The notes under the pieces: generated by a model
Told to the model about the DNA's origin: nothing
Seen by the model: only the letters and a program-made list of their open reading frames with translations
The model's database searches: none
Origin: CAZPDM01 sp964585305
Lineage (GTDB): Bacteria; Planctomycetota; Uabimicrobiia; Uabimicrobiales; JABWCH01
Direction of reading: 5' to 3'
Assembly: GCA_964585305.1 (NCBI GenBank)
Contig: CAZPDM010000003.1
Span: 1-64,000 of the forward strand
DNA: 64,000 bases
Part shown: positions 16,573 to 24,624 of the stretch, piece after piece
Layout: every line of letters begins with the position of its first letter
Position numbering within the stretch: position 1 is the first letter of the stretch
Made by a program: the position numbers and the translations under genes

Positions 16573-17709
16573 TTATTTTTTTTTGCACACCTTTTCTATA
16601 TCTTTTGAATTATCTGTTTCTATTTTTAACATCTGTGCATATTCTTGTATAAAATTAGAAGTATCGGGAATTTTATAAATAGTCTGTATTCCTTCATCAT
16701 TAACAAAAAATAACTCAATTGGAAGGCATTTCCGAAGTTCTTTCCAAAAATTCTGTCGCTGTTGAACTTCTAAAATAGGAATTGTGATTGTATGATTTTG
16801 CTCATCTTTTATAAAAATTTCTTGTTGTTCAACAACAACAGACTTCACTTGTGTCCAAAAACAAATTTGGGTACTGAACAAATGATAAACGATTATTCCT
16901 TGCTGATAAAATTCATAATTTGTTTTAGCACAGTGAAGCAACCAAATGCACCAAAGAGAGGAGGCTGTAATTGTAATTACAGTTCCAATAGTATAAATAA
17001 AATGAATCTCTGCTAATGGATGAAAAGATCTATTGGGAATCATCCAAAAAATCCAAAGAGGGATAATTGTCCAGATTATTACATAAAAAAGGCGTTGGGC
17101 TAAATATGAAGGGAGCTTTATATGAAAAATCTCAATTTTAGTTTGAGAGAGCAGGTATTTTTTTTTATTTTTCAAATCAGTGTTAAGTAAATTTTCTTGC
17201 AAAGAAGATTGTTTTTTTTGCCATTTTTCGATGTTTTCTAATCGTTTGGCTTTTACATGGCTATGATGATATAATAAAGAACTTGTTTGATTAAAGATCA
17301 AACGATGACAATAATAAAAAAGTAAAATGACAAGAATAGCTGCTGAAAAATAAACGCAACTTCCTAAAATATCTTGAATAATAGAACGTGGTGATAGCCA
17401 TAACGAAGCATTGGCACATAAAATTCCACTACTTAAAAATAAAATCGCCATACCTGCTAACTCTATAGCATAGACAAATCTTTTTGGAGACGTTATTCTA
17501 TCTAAGATAAAGTTTTGAAGATTATTTAAATTTTGCCACAAACATATAGTCGCAATTCCATAAAAAACTAACCAAGCATTGGGTAAATCCCATAATATGG
17601 ATATAGTTGTAATTGACAATATGCTAAAAAAAATATTCCCTAAGCTATATAAATATATGGATTTAATAGAATAAAATAATTTTATCATAATAAAATAGCG
17701 GCAGAGCAT
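16573..17709 (-). CDS. Polytopic membrane protein, unknown function
   Basis: The 378-aa protein has hydrophobic helices at about 20-50, 52-62, 84-108, 126-152, 204-224 and 238-262. It ends in a cytoplasmic region with a strand-rich stretch (GIIVYHLFSTQICFWTQVKSVVVEQQEIFIKD, then HTITIPILEVQQRQNFWKEL). That last part resembles bacterial PH-like domains, which have a similar 'W..I..V' pattern, but I cannot confirm it. A second in-frame ATG lies at 17688, and the ribosome-binding site is weak for both. It is isolated between a multi-HTH gene and a radical SAM gene on the same strand. I do not recognise the family. Confidence 0.65.
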   Translation of the reverse strand: MLCRYFIMIKLFYSIKSIYLYSLGNIFFSILSITTISILWDLPNAWLVFYGIATICLWQNLNNLQNFILDRITSPKRFVYAIELAGMAILFLSSGILCANASLWLSPRSIIQDILGSCVYFSAAILVILLFYYCHRLIFNQTSSLLYHHSHVKAKRLENIEKWQKKQSSLQENLLNTDLKNKKKYLLSQTKIEIFHIKLPSYLAQRLFYVIIWTIIPLWIFWMIPNRSFHPLAEIHFIYTIGTVITITASSLWCIWLLHCAKTNYEFYQQGIIVYHLFSTQICFWTQVKSVVVEQQEIFIKDEQNHTITIPILEVQQRQNFWKELRKCLPIELFFVNDEGIQTIYKIPDTSNFIQEYAQMLKIETDNSKDIEKVCKKK

Positions 17710-17890
17710 AACCCATTATATTGGATTAGGAGAAAACCGCTTCTCCATGATTTTTTACAAAAAAAAATAGTAATATATTCTTATTTTACATAAAGTTGGA
17801 TGAAAAGCAACAAATTTAATAGAAAATATTTGTTCTTTCTTAAGAAAACGACAAATATTTTTGAGAGAACGGTTTTCGTTAGAACAACAT

Positions 17891-19339
17891 CTATTTTAAT
17901 AGCTTACGAATTGAATTCGCAAATAATTTAGAAATTTCAGAATTACTTAATAAGTTTAAACCACGATCTCTTGCATAATTCAAAGTATTTACTAAACATT
18001 TCAAAGGTTGTATCTCTTTTTCTTCAGAATATCCTAAAAAATATGGAAGTGTAGTGTTATTGTGAAAGAGAGGTTCGTCTTTTGGTAATTTATATAGCTC
18101 CATAGTTTTCTCAAAATCTTTTGTGCTTGGAACTGGAGAATATTCTGTTATATGTACATAACAGCCTTTACTATGAGCATACATGAATCCATCTACCATT
18201 TCTTCTAAAGTTTGTCCAGGCATCCAAACTTTCACATAAACTTCTATCTTACTAGAATTGCCATCTGTGCTATCTGCATCTGCTTGTTGAAAGCATTCCA
18301 CAGCATTCAAGAGATCAGCATCCTCAAAAGATGGGGTGTTTTGTGGAGAAAAAACTGGCGAGCGTTCATACGAAAATCTCAAGGTTTCAACACCTGCTTT
18401 CTTCATCAATTTAGCTAATTCTAAAGTAATCAAACGAGAATGCATTCCATTAACTGTGTGAAATTTAATTGGTATAGATTTATCTACAACAGTCTGCAAA
18501 ATTGGAACAAGATGTTCGTTTGCTTGTATAAGTAAAGCATCGTCATAAAAAGCAATATTTTTAATATGCTTGCTGTAAGCTAAATAATAAATTTCTTTTA
18601 AAACGTTTTGAATAGGGCGTTGTTTAAAAACAGGTTGTAATTTTTTTGATGCACAATAAGAACATGCTAAAGGACATCCTAAAGATGTTGAAATTACACC
18701 GCAACTTCCAGGTGAAATATAATTATGGTATGGCATTGGAAGTTCTTCTCCTGATAGCATGTTATATTCAGGATATAGATGAGAAAGACCTGTAATGCCA
18801 TCCAACCATTTTAAAGTTTGCACTTCTCCTGCACCAGAAAATACTATATCTGCTTCAGAATGACTTTGTGCATGTTCTGTACACAATGAAGCATATACAC
18901 CACCTAAAGCAATAGGTACATGCGGAAATTTCTTACGTAATATCGAGATAGTTTCATTAACACCTCGATACCAATAACTCATCATTGAAGTAACTAAAAT
19001 TGCCTGTGGTTGAGGAATATTATCTAATATTTCTTGAAATAACTCGATAGGAATACCATACCGACGATAATGACGCTTAATTATGTTGTATTCCTTTGGT
19101 TTTTCTATAATAGTACAAGGTAATGGGCCAGTGCCATTATGATGGCCTTTTGCTTTGGACAACCCTTGAGATTTCAACAATAATGGATGATGGCGGTCGA
19201 TACAATCTATAAAAGTAATTTCATAGCCGTTTTGTTCTAAATATCCTGCAAGCCAAGATAAACCAAGTGGTTTCATCCAAAAATCATAAGCAGTAACATC
19301 GTGAATGTAAGGATTTACACAAAGAATATTAGGTTTCAT
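17891..19339 (-). CDS. B12-binding-domain radical SAM protein
   Basis: A 482-aa enzyme. The first 190 residues show the cobalamin-binding Rossmann pattern of this group (ILCVNPYIHD, GLSWLAGYLEQNGYEITFIDC, ILVTSMMSYWYRGVNETISILRKKFP, VPIALGGVYASLCTEHAQ). The radical SAM cluster motif is at about 218-226, GCPLACSYC. After it come the usual barrel strands (IAFYDDALL, KFHTVNGMHSRLI, TLRFSYER). Such proteins carry out methylations, ring contractions and similar steps, and the substrate cannot be predicted. A good CAGGAA site precedes the ATG. The context gives no biosynthetic partner genes; the neighbours are signalling genes. Confidence 0.9.
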   Translation of the reverse strand: MKPNILCVNPYIHDVTAYDFWMKPLGLSWLAGYLEQNGYEITFIDCIDRHHPLLLKSQGLSKAKGHHNGTGPLPCTIIEKPKEYNIIKRHYRRYGIPIELFQEILDNIPQPQAILVTSMMSYWYRGVNETISILRKKFPHVPIALGGVYASLCTEHAQSHSEADIVFSGAGEVQTLKWLDGITGLSHLYPEYNMLSGEELPMPYHNYISPGSCGVISTSLGCPLACSYCASKKLQPVFKQRPIQNVLKEIYYLAYSKHIKNIAFYDDALLIQANEHLVPILQTVVDKSIPIKFHTVNGMHSRLITLELAKLMKKAGVETLRFSYERSPVFSPQNTPSFEDADLLNAVECFQQADADSTDGNSSKIEVYVKVWMPGQTLEEMVDGFMYAHSKGCYVHITEYSPVPSTKDFEKTMELYKLPKDEPLFHNNTTLPYFLGYSEEKEIQPLKCLVNTLNYARDRGLNLLSNSEISKLFANSIRKLLK

Positions 19340-19387
19340 AAAAAATTCCTGACTAAAATATATCTAAAAAATCGAAAACTTATAAGA

Positions 19388-19423
19388 CAAAAATGATGCT
19401 TCCAAAAGAAAGCATCATTTTTG
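19388..19423 (-). terminator. Terminator of large kinase gene
   Basis: Perfect 14-bp stem (19388-19401 with 19410-19423) and 8-base loop, directly after the stop of the minus-strand kinase gene and before the radical SAM gene start. Confidence 0.75.
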
Positions 19424-19424
19424 T

Positions 19425-21974
19425 TTAGCTATTTTTGCTAAAATAATAGATTAAAATTGTCATCAAGCATATTATTACAGAAAATATAGTAATTAAAATT
19501 GGGATGGCAATATTTTTATTCTTTTGGAACCATTTAAAAAACGAATTTGAACTAGTATAACTATGTAAAGCAAGTACAGGCTGCCCCTGTTGATAACGTT
19601 GGATGTCTAAAATCATTTCTTCAGCATTAGCATAACGGTTATTAAGATCTTTATTCATTGCCTTTTGACAAATTGCAGCAATTGCTAAAGGTAAGTTAGC
19701 AACATAATGTTTTAAATCAATTGGCTCTTTATTTATAACATTATACAAAATATCTACAGGAGTTATACCTTGTATTGCTGCAACTCCTGCCAACATTTCA
19801 TACATCACTACACCAACAGAATATATATCTGTTCGTCCGTCTAATTCCTTTACACGACCACGTGCTTGTTCTGGAGACATATATTGTGGAGTTCCAAGTA
19901 CCTGGCCGACTTTAGTAATTTGCTGTTCTTTGGCAAAGATATTTTTAGCCAAACCAAAATCCATAATACGAGCCATATCATAAGCCATGAGCATAATATT
20001 AGATGGCTTAATATCCCGATGGATAATCCCTTTAGAATGCGCATATTTCAAGCCTTCTAATATTCCTAATACAATCACTAAACATCTTTCGATTGTAATT
20101 TTTTGCGCAACAATTTTTGATAATGGGGTTCCAATAACGTACTCCATAACAAGATATGGCATATTATTTTCTATTCCAGAATCATAAATCTTTACAATAT
20201 TAGGATGATTTAATGTTGTTGCAAGGCTAGCTTCTTGTCGGAACCGAATAAAATCTTCTGCTGTAGAATGCTCTGGATTTTGCATTTTTTTTATAGCAAC
20301 AAGTCTTTTATTTAAAGAGTCCTGAGCTTTATATACAGTTCCAACTCCTCCAGATGCGATAATATCTAAAATTTGATAATGTCCTATTTTATTAGGAATA
20401 TTTTTTTTAGTAGAACGATTAGCTAATACATTTTTTTCATCAAAAACTTTAACCATACCAGGATATTTTTCTACTGGCACAGGTGTAGGAGTAAGAAAAC
20501 CACTACTTATAAAAGCCATATCAGCATTGATAACAGGAAGACTGTCACTACTAATTTCTTCAACATCACTTGGCAATTGCCCACTCTGTATCGCTTTTAA
20601 AAATGTATAAGAATCTGCTAAAGCTAATTTAGCTAAATCGCTCATATTATCTGTAGTTTCTCTTTTAGCAACATCCTGATTTGATCCATTTTCTTGGTAA
20701 GCAGGTTGTGCTATAAGGATTTTACTATCTGAAGAACCCTCTTCTACATTAAGACTGGTCAGAAGAGAGCTAGAAATTTTACTTTCTTCTGCTATTTTTT
20801 CTATGGGAATTTCTGTTTCTGATGTGCTATCTTCTGGGTTTATATCTCCCAAAAAATCATCGGTAAGTTTATTCTCTTCAGCAATTTGCGCAGTAAGAAT
20901 TTCGCTTTCTGTTTGAGTAAAATCGTGTTCAAAGGGTTGTATACTTTTTTCATCTACTATATCTGTGCTGCTATCAGGATTTATATCTTTTGTATTTTTT
21001 TGTTCCGGAATATTATCAAAAGCAGGAATTAGAATTTCGCTATCGCTAGGAGTAATAACAATTCCATGTAAACTTTCTTCTAAAGAAGAAGTATTTGATT
21101 GTTTTACAGAAGCAGGCTTATCGGTGATTGGATTAGAAGAGAATTCTGATTCATCAGGAGAAATTACAATACATTGATTTGAAATTTCAAAATTTCTTGT
21201 ATTATTTATAGTATTTTCTTTTTGAAAAGAAGTAAGTGAGTTTTTTTTTAAAGAAGGCGTTAAAAAAATATCTAAGTTGGATATTTTTTCTTGATGGTGA
21301 GCAACAGTAGGTGTGGATACTTGTTCCATTTCTAATAAATTACGATATTGAAAAATAATATTTGCTACTATTTCTGAATTTTCACTAGGGACAGTGCGAC
21401 ATAAATTATGCAAATTTCCACGCTCTAATCCATCATAAAATAAACTTAAAATCCCAGCAAAAACTAAATTATATTTAAAAAGCATTTGGGCAAATAAGCT
21501 GGAAGTTCCTAGAATAGAAGTAATTTTTATATTAAAAAATTGTTGAATATCAACAATATTCTTGTATTCTAATGTTCCACGTAAAATTTCAATAATTCTG
21601 CTTGATGCAATTGTCAAAAAATTTACAAACATTCCTTGTTGTTGTAATACTACAACTTCGCGTTGCCAAATTTGCAAATTATTTTGTAAAAAATCTTTTG
21701 ACCAATTATTTTCTATAGTATATGGATAAATAATATTCTGAAAAAAACACTTTGGCAAATCTTTTGAAAAACCTGGTGGAATATTGTCACCTAGCAAGGC
21801 AGCACGAAGAACAGTTAAAGACAAAATCTGAGCCCGTTGGGCAAGACCTTTTAATTGCTCAATTGTGGTATTATTTTGTGCTAAAATTCTTTGAATATCA
21901 GAAATCGATTTATTCTTTAATTTACCTAGCAAAGGAGCAGAGGCCCAAGCAAAAATTTGCTCTGCGAAGTTCAT
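19425..21974 (-). CDS. Ser/Thr protein kinase with large N-terminal region and C-terminal membrane anchor
   Basis: Read from the ATG at 21974 (GGA 7 bases upstream) the protein is 849 aa; a GTG at 21986 would add four residues but has no ribosome-binding site. Residues 1-225 are a helical region that I do not recognise. Residues about 230-520 are acidic and low complexity, with degenerate repeats built on 'SEI-L/P-I-x-x-I-AEE'. The kinase domain spans about 535-800: GGVGTVYKA, VAIKKM, HRDIKPSNIM at about 650, DFGLAK at about 669, YMSPEQARG. One membrane helix lies at about 823-843, leaving only a few residues outside. The domain order, with kinase near the C-terminus and tail-anchored, is less common than the kinase-first order of the 519-aa paralogue in this window. 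Catalytic residues are intact. Confidence 0.9.
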   Translation of the reverse strand: MNFAEQIFAWASAPLLGKLKNKSISDIQRILAQNNTTIEQLKGLAQRAQILSLTVLRAALLGDNIPPGFSKDLPKCFFQNIIYPYTIENNWSKDFLQNNLQIWQREVVVLQQQGMFVNFLTIASSRIIEILRGTLEYKNIVDIQQFFNIKITSILGTSSLFAQMLFKYNLVFAGILSLFYDGLERGNLHNLCRTVPSENSEIVANIIFQYRNLLEMEQVSTPTVAHHQEKISNLDIFLTPSLKKNSLTSFQKENTINNTRNFEISNQCIVISPDESEFSSNPITDKPASVKQSNTSSLEESLHGIVITPSDSEILIPAFDNIPEQKNTKDINPDSSTDIVDEKSIQPFEHDFTQTESEILTAQIAEENKLTDDFLGDINPEDSTSETEIPIEKIAEESKISSSLLTSLNVEEGSSDSKILIAQPAYQENGSNQDVAKRETTDNMSDLAKLALADSYTFLKAIQSGQLPSDVEEISSDSLPVINADMAFISSGFLTPTPVPVEKYPGMVKVFDEKNVLANRSTKKNIPNKIGHYQILDIIASGGVGTVYKAQDSLNKRLVAIKKMQNPEHSTAEDFIRFRQEASLATTLNHPNIVKIYDSGIENNMPYLVMEYVIGTPLSKIVAQKITIERCLVIVLGILEGLKYAHSKGIIHRDIKPSNIMLMAYDMARIMDFGLAKNIFAKEQQITKVGQVLGTPQYMSPEQARGRVKELDGRTDIYSVGVVMYEMLAGVAAIQGITPVDILYNVINKEPIDLKHYVANLPLAIAAICQKAMNKDLNNRYANAEEMILDIQRYQQGQPVLALHSYTSSNSFFKWFQKNKNIAIPILITIFSVIICLMTILIYYFSKNS

Positions 21975-22051
21975 AAATTTTTCCACAACTTTTGCATAAC
22001 TAATTATGCATATTACGAAATTTTTATAAAACTAGTTGCTAATAATTTGGA

Positions 22052-22732
22052 TTATTGGTTTACGAAAAAAGAACAAATTTCACTAAATTCTCCACTCTGA
22101 GTAAATAAAGAAAAATATTCTCTAAGTTCTTCTCTATTTGTTCCTGCGAATAAGATAGTACTTATCTTAACTAATGTTGGTGCTGCTTGTCCTCCATAAT
22201 ATTTAGCTTTTACAACATATTTTCCTTCTATAGCATTTGATAAAGTAAAAGTTTCAGGCCCAAATCCATCTGTATCATCTCTATCTAATTGACCACCAAT
22301 ACTAGAATTTTTAACACTATAATAAGTTTCCTCATTTGCAGGATCTATAACATGTAAATCCATATCTGTTCCAGTATCCCAAGTCATGGTAATTTGCATA
22401 TCGCGACTCGGTACAGATGCGTACAAAATTAAAGTATCCTGTCCAATACCAAAAGAATTTTCTACAATAATTTGAATAATATTTTCTCCAGGACAAAGTA
22501 TTAGTGGATATTTAAAATTACCTTGGCTAATATCAAACATATATCCCACAGCATTTACCACGATATAACCACGAGTAATATTAGAATCGCTAATTGTGCC
22601 TTCTACATCTATCAATCTTTTAGAAATTTGTCCTGCATTTGGACTGGTAATTTTTACAACAGGACTCTCCTGAGAAAAAATAAACAATCCAAATATTATC
22701 ACAACTAAAATTACAACGTTTGCTTTCAACAT
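22052..22732 (-). CDS. Secreted DUF2135 (YfaP-like) protein
   Basis: A 226-aa exported protein with a signal peptide at 1-20 (VVILVVIIFGLFIFSQES). Residues about 25-105 form an Ig-like/bacterial adhesion-type fold (VKITSPNAGQISKRLIDVEGTI and LCPGENIIQIIVENSFG), seen in proteins with glucodextranase-like B domains. Residues about 110-200 are DUF2135: MTWDTGTDMDLHVIDPANEETYY, GQLDRDDTDGFGPETFTL and GKYVVKAKYYGG are its hallmark stretches. Function is unknown; an extracytoplasmic binding role is inferred. AAGGAAG lies before the ATG. It lies between two minus-strand genes of unknown or signalling type. Confidence 0.85.
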   Translation of the reverse strand: MLKANVVILVVIIFGLFIFSQESPVVKITSPNAGQISKRLIDVEGTISDSNITRGYIVVNAVGYMFDISQGNFKYPLILCPGENIIQIIVENSFGIGQDTLILYASVPSRDMQITMTWDTGTDMDLHVIDPANEETYYSVKNSSIGGQLDRDDTDGFGPETFTLSNAIEGKYVVKAKYYGGQAAPTLVKISTILFAGTNREELREYFSLFTQSGEFSEICSFFVNQ

Positions 22733-22833
22733 GAGTATCTTCCTTATTTATTTGTTTTTTTTTGATTCATCTGTATCCATTAGAATAATTAAAAAATAAG
22801 ACGAACTCAAATTGTTGATAAAGAATAAAACTT

Positions 22834-22857
22834 TAGTGCCGAAAACTCGGCACTAAA
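22834..22857 (-). terminator. Terminator of Pro-rich unknown gene
   Basis: 10-bp stem (22834-22843 with 22848-22857) and a 4-base loop, six bases downstream of the stop of the minus-strand gene at 22864. Confidence 0.7.
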
Positions 22858-22863
22858 AAGTTT

Positions 22864-24351
22864 TTATGTTGCAATAACTCTGCCTTTAAGTAAACGGTTA
22901 CTTCCTTGCACAGGAACCATAATTGCTGGACGTAATTCGCGAATAACCATTCCAGGACCGGTATTGGCTTTAGAACTAATGATAATATTCCCAATATATT
23001 TATTTACCGAAGCTAAAGAATCAGATCCACATGCAAAATCCCGTACTTGGAATTTCAGTAGTCGTCGAAGAGCAGGTCTCCAAGATTGAAGCCGATTGCG
23101 CAATCTGTCAAAAACAGAGCAACCAACCGGACGATCGTCTTCATGGAACAACGACCAGAAAAACTCTTCAATACGCCAATAATCCGACGCTACATGATAA
23201 AGGTTATCCGAATCTTTTTGGATAGTGCTTTCTAATACTTCTGTCCGACGACTAAGCTCTTCAGCTAAATTATCACGTGTTTCATCCATTACTTCTGGTT
23301 TATTTTTATTTATACCTTCTACTGCTGCCCAAGTATAAGTTTGTATCTTAATTTGTTCTAACAAAAGTTCCAATTCTCCAAAGATGCCACGCCAATGGCT
23401 AGGTAAATTAGAACGGCTTGCTGTACTAGGAAAATCGCCATCTGGAGAATAGCTAAGAACCCAGATAGAATCTTTTAAAAGATTATCATTTTGCCAAATT
23501 GCCGGGCAAACTAATTCTGTCTCTGGAGTAGTAACACGACTGCGACAAGCATAAATTAGTCTTCCCTGGGGATTCGATAAATTATTAAAATTATTTGGAA
23601 CAACACGATAACGATTTTCTTGAAATAATTGCACCAAACTTTCCCATAAACGATCTAATTTAGCTAATATTGTAGATTGATCATCAAAGTTGTTACTAAG
23701 AATATTATTGCGAGCAGCAGAAATACTTTGTACTAATTTTACAATACTTGTTGAATTGCTAAATTCAGCTTGTGGGAACTTTAACCAATTGCCAACACTG
23801 CTATTCCATCCATTTAATAATTTATTTAAAGGTGTTTCAACAGGTGGTGGAGCAGAAGGGGCTTCTTCAATTGCATTTTTATATGTAGGAGTACGATTTT
23901 CCGGGCGAACAATAATAGTTTTACCACCAGTTCTAACGAATGTATTTGATGCTGGGGGAGGAGGGGGAGGAGTTGGGACAACAGGATGCGGTTGCGAAGA
24001 AGTTAATTCTATTTCCTCTGCATCATCTTCTTCAAAAAAGTTTTCTGAAATAGAAAATTTATCAGAAGCAGCAACAGACTTTTCTTGTACAATAGGTTTT
24101 TCTTCCTGACTGCTACTTTCAGAAAACTCATCTTCCCATTCTTCTTCAGCTTGAATGGTTTCTGACAAAATGCTATCAAGTATCTCCTGTACACGTTTCG
24201 CAGCCTGTTGATATTCTGGAGAAGACTTTTTAAATAAACCACAAGTTTCCCGTAAGGCTTTAACAAGCGAATATAGTACAGAACCTTTTTCGGTTTCTGG
24301 AGTATTTACTAGCATTTGCAATAATGATTCCACGGAATCCTTTGATAACAT
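22864..24351 (-). CDS. Unrecognised Pro-rich cytoplasmic protein
   Basis: The 495-aa protein has AAGGATTCCCC before the ATG. Residues 1-70 are helical (SVESLLQMLVNTPETEKGSVLYSLVKALRE). About 70-175 is acidic and disordered, with a run of eight Pro-rich residues (VPTPPPPPPAS) and the strand-like TGGKTIIVRPENRT. Residues about 185-495 are a folded, Trp-rich helical region (WNSSVGNWLKFPQ, LWESLVQLFQENRYRVVP, DYWRIEEFFWSLF), ending in a strand stretch (GPGMVIRELRPAIMVPVQG). There is no signal peptide, membrane helix or known catalytic motif. The Pro-rich linker and location in a kinase-rich block suggest a scaffold or signalling role, which is inference. It is divergent from pullulanase. Confidence 0.7.
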   Translation of the reverse strand: MLSKDSVESLLQMLVNTPETEKGSVLYSLVKALRETCGLFKKSSPEYQQAAKRVQEILDSILSETIQAEEEWEDEFSESSSQEEKPIVQEKSVAASDKFSISENFFEEDDAEEIELTSSQPHPVVPTPPPPPPASNTFVRTGGKTIIVRPENRTPTYKNAIEEAPSAPPPVETPLNKLLNGWNSSVGNWLKFPQAEFSNSTSIVKLVQSISAARNNILSNNFDDQSTILAKLDRLWESLVQLFQENRYRVVPNNFNNLSNPQGRLIYACRSRVTTPETELVCPAIWQNDNLLKDSIWVLSYSPDGDFPSTASRSNLPSHWRGIFGELELLLEQIKIQTYTWAAVEGINKNKPEVMDETRDNLAEELSRRTEVLESTIQKDSDNLYHVASDYWRIEEFFWSLFHEDDRPVGCSVFDRLRNRLQSWRPALRRLLKFQVRDFACGSDSLASVNKYIGNIIISSKANTGPGMVIRELRPAIMVPVQGSNRLLKGRVIAT

Positions 24352-24624
24352 GGGGAATCCTTAATTTTTGGTGGAAATAAATAATTATTTCCTTTTTAAG
24401 CATGATAAAAATTGAAATAATTATCTCTCCTAGGTTGATTGCAATACCTAACAAAATAAATTTATTTTATTTTAACGATAATTTCTTAAATTAGCAAGGC
24501 TTTTTTTATTGTTTTTTTTAGCAAATTTTTATATGTTTTTTTTATTTTTTAGCTATAATCTTTTTATTATGATAATAAATTTATTTTTTTTGAAAAAATA
24601 TATATACTTAACGAAAGAAAATTT

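Noticed and set aside
24009..24266. Minus-strand open frame inside the Pro-rich unknown gene
   Set aside because: It is a shadow in another frame of the same strand, rich in Lys and Leu from AT-rich codons.
24554..24559. TATAAT box upstream of pulA
   Set aside because: The -10 is perfect, but no recognisable -35 lies 16-18 bases upstream, so I did not list it as a promoter.
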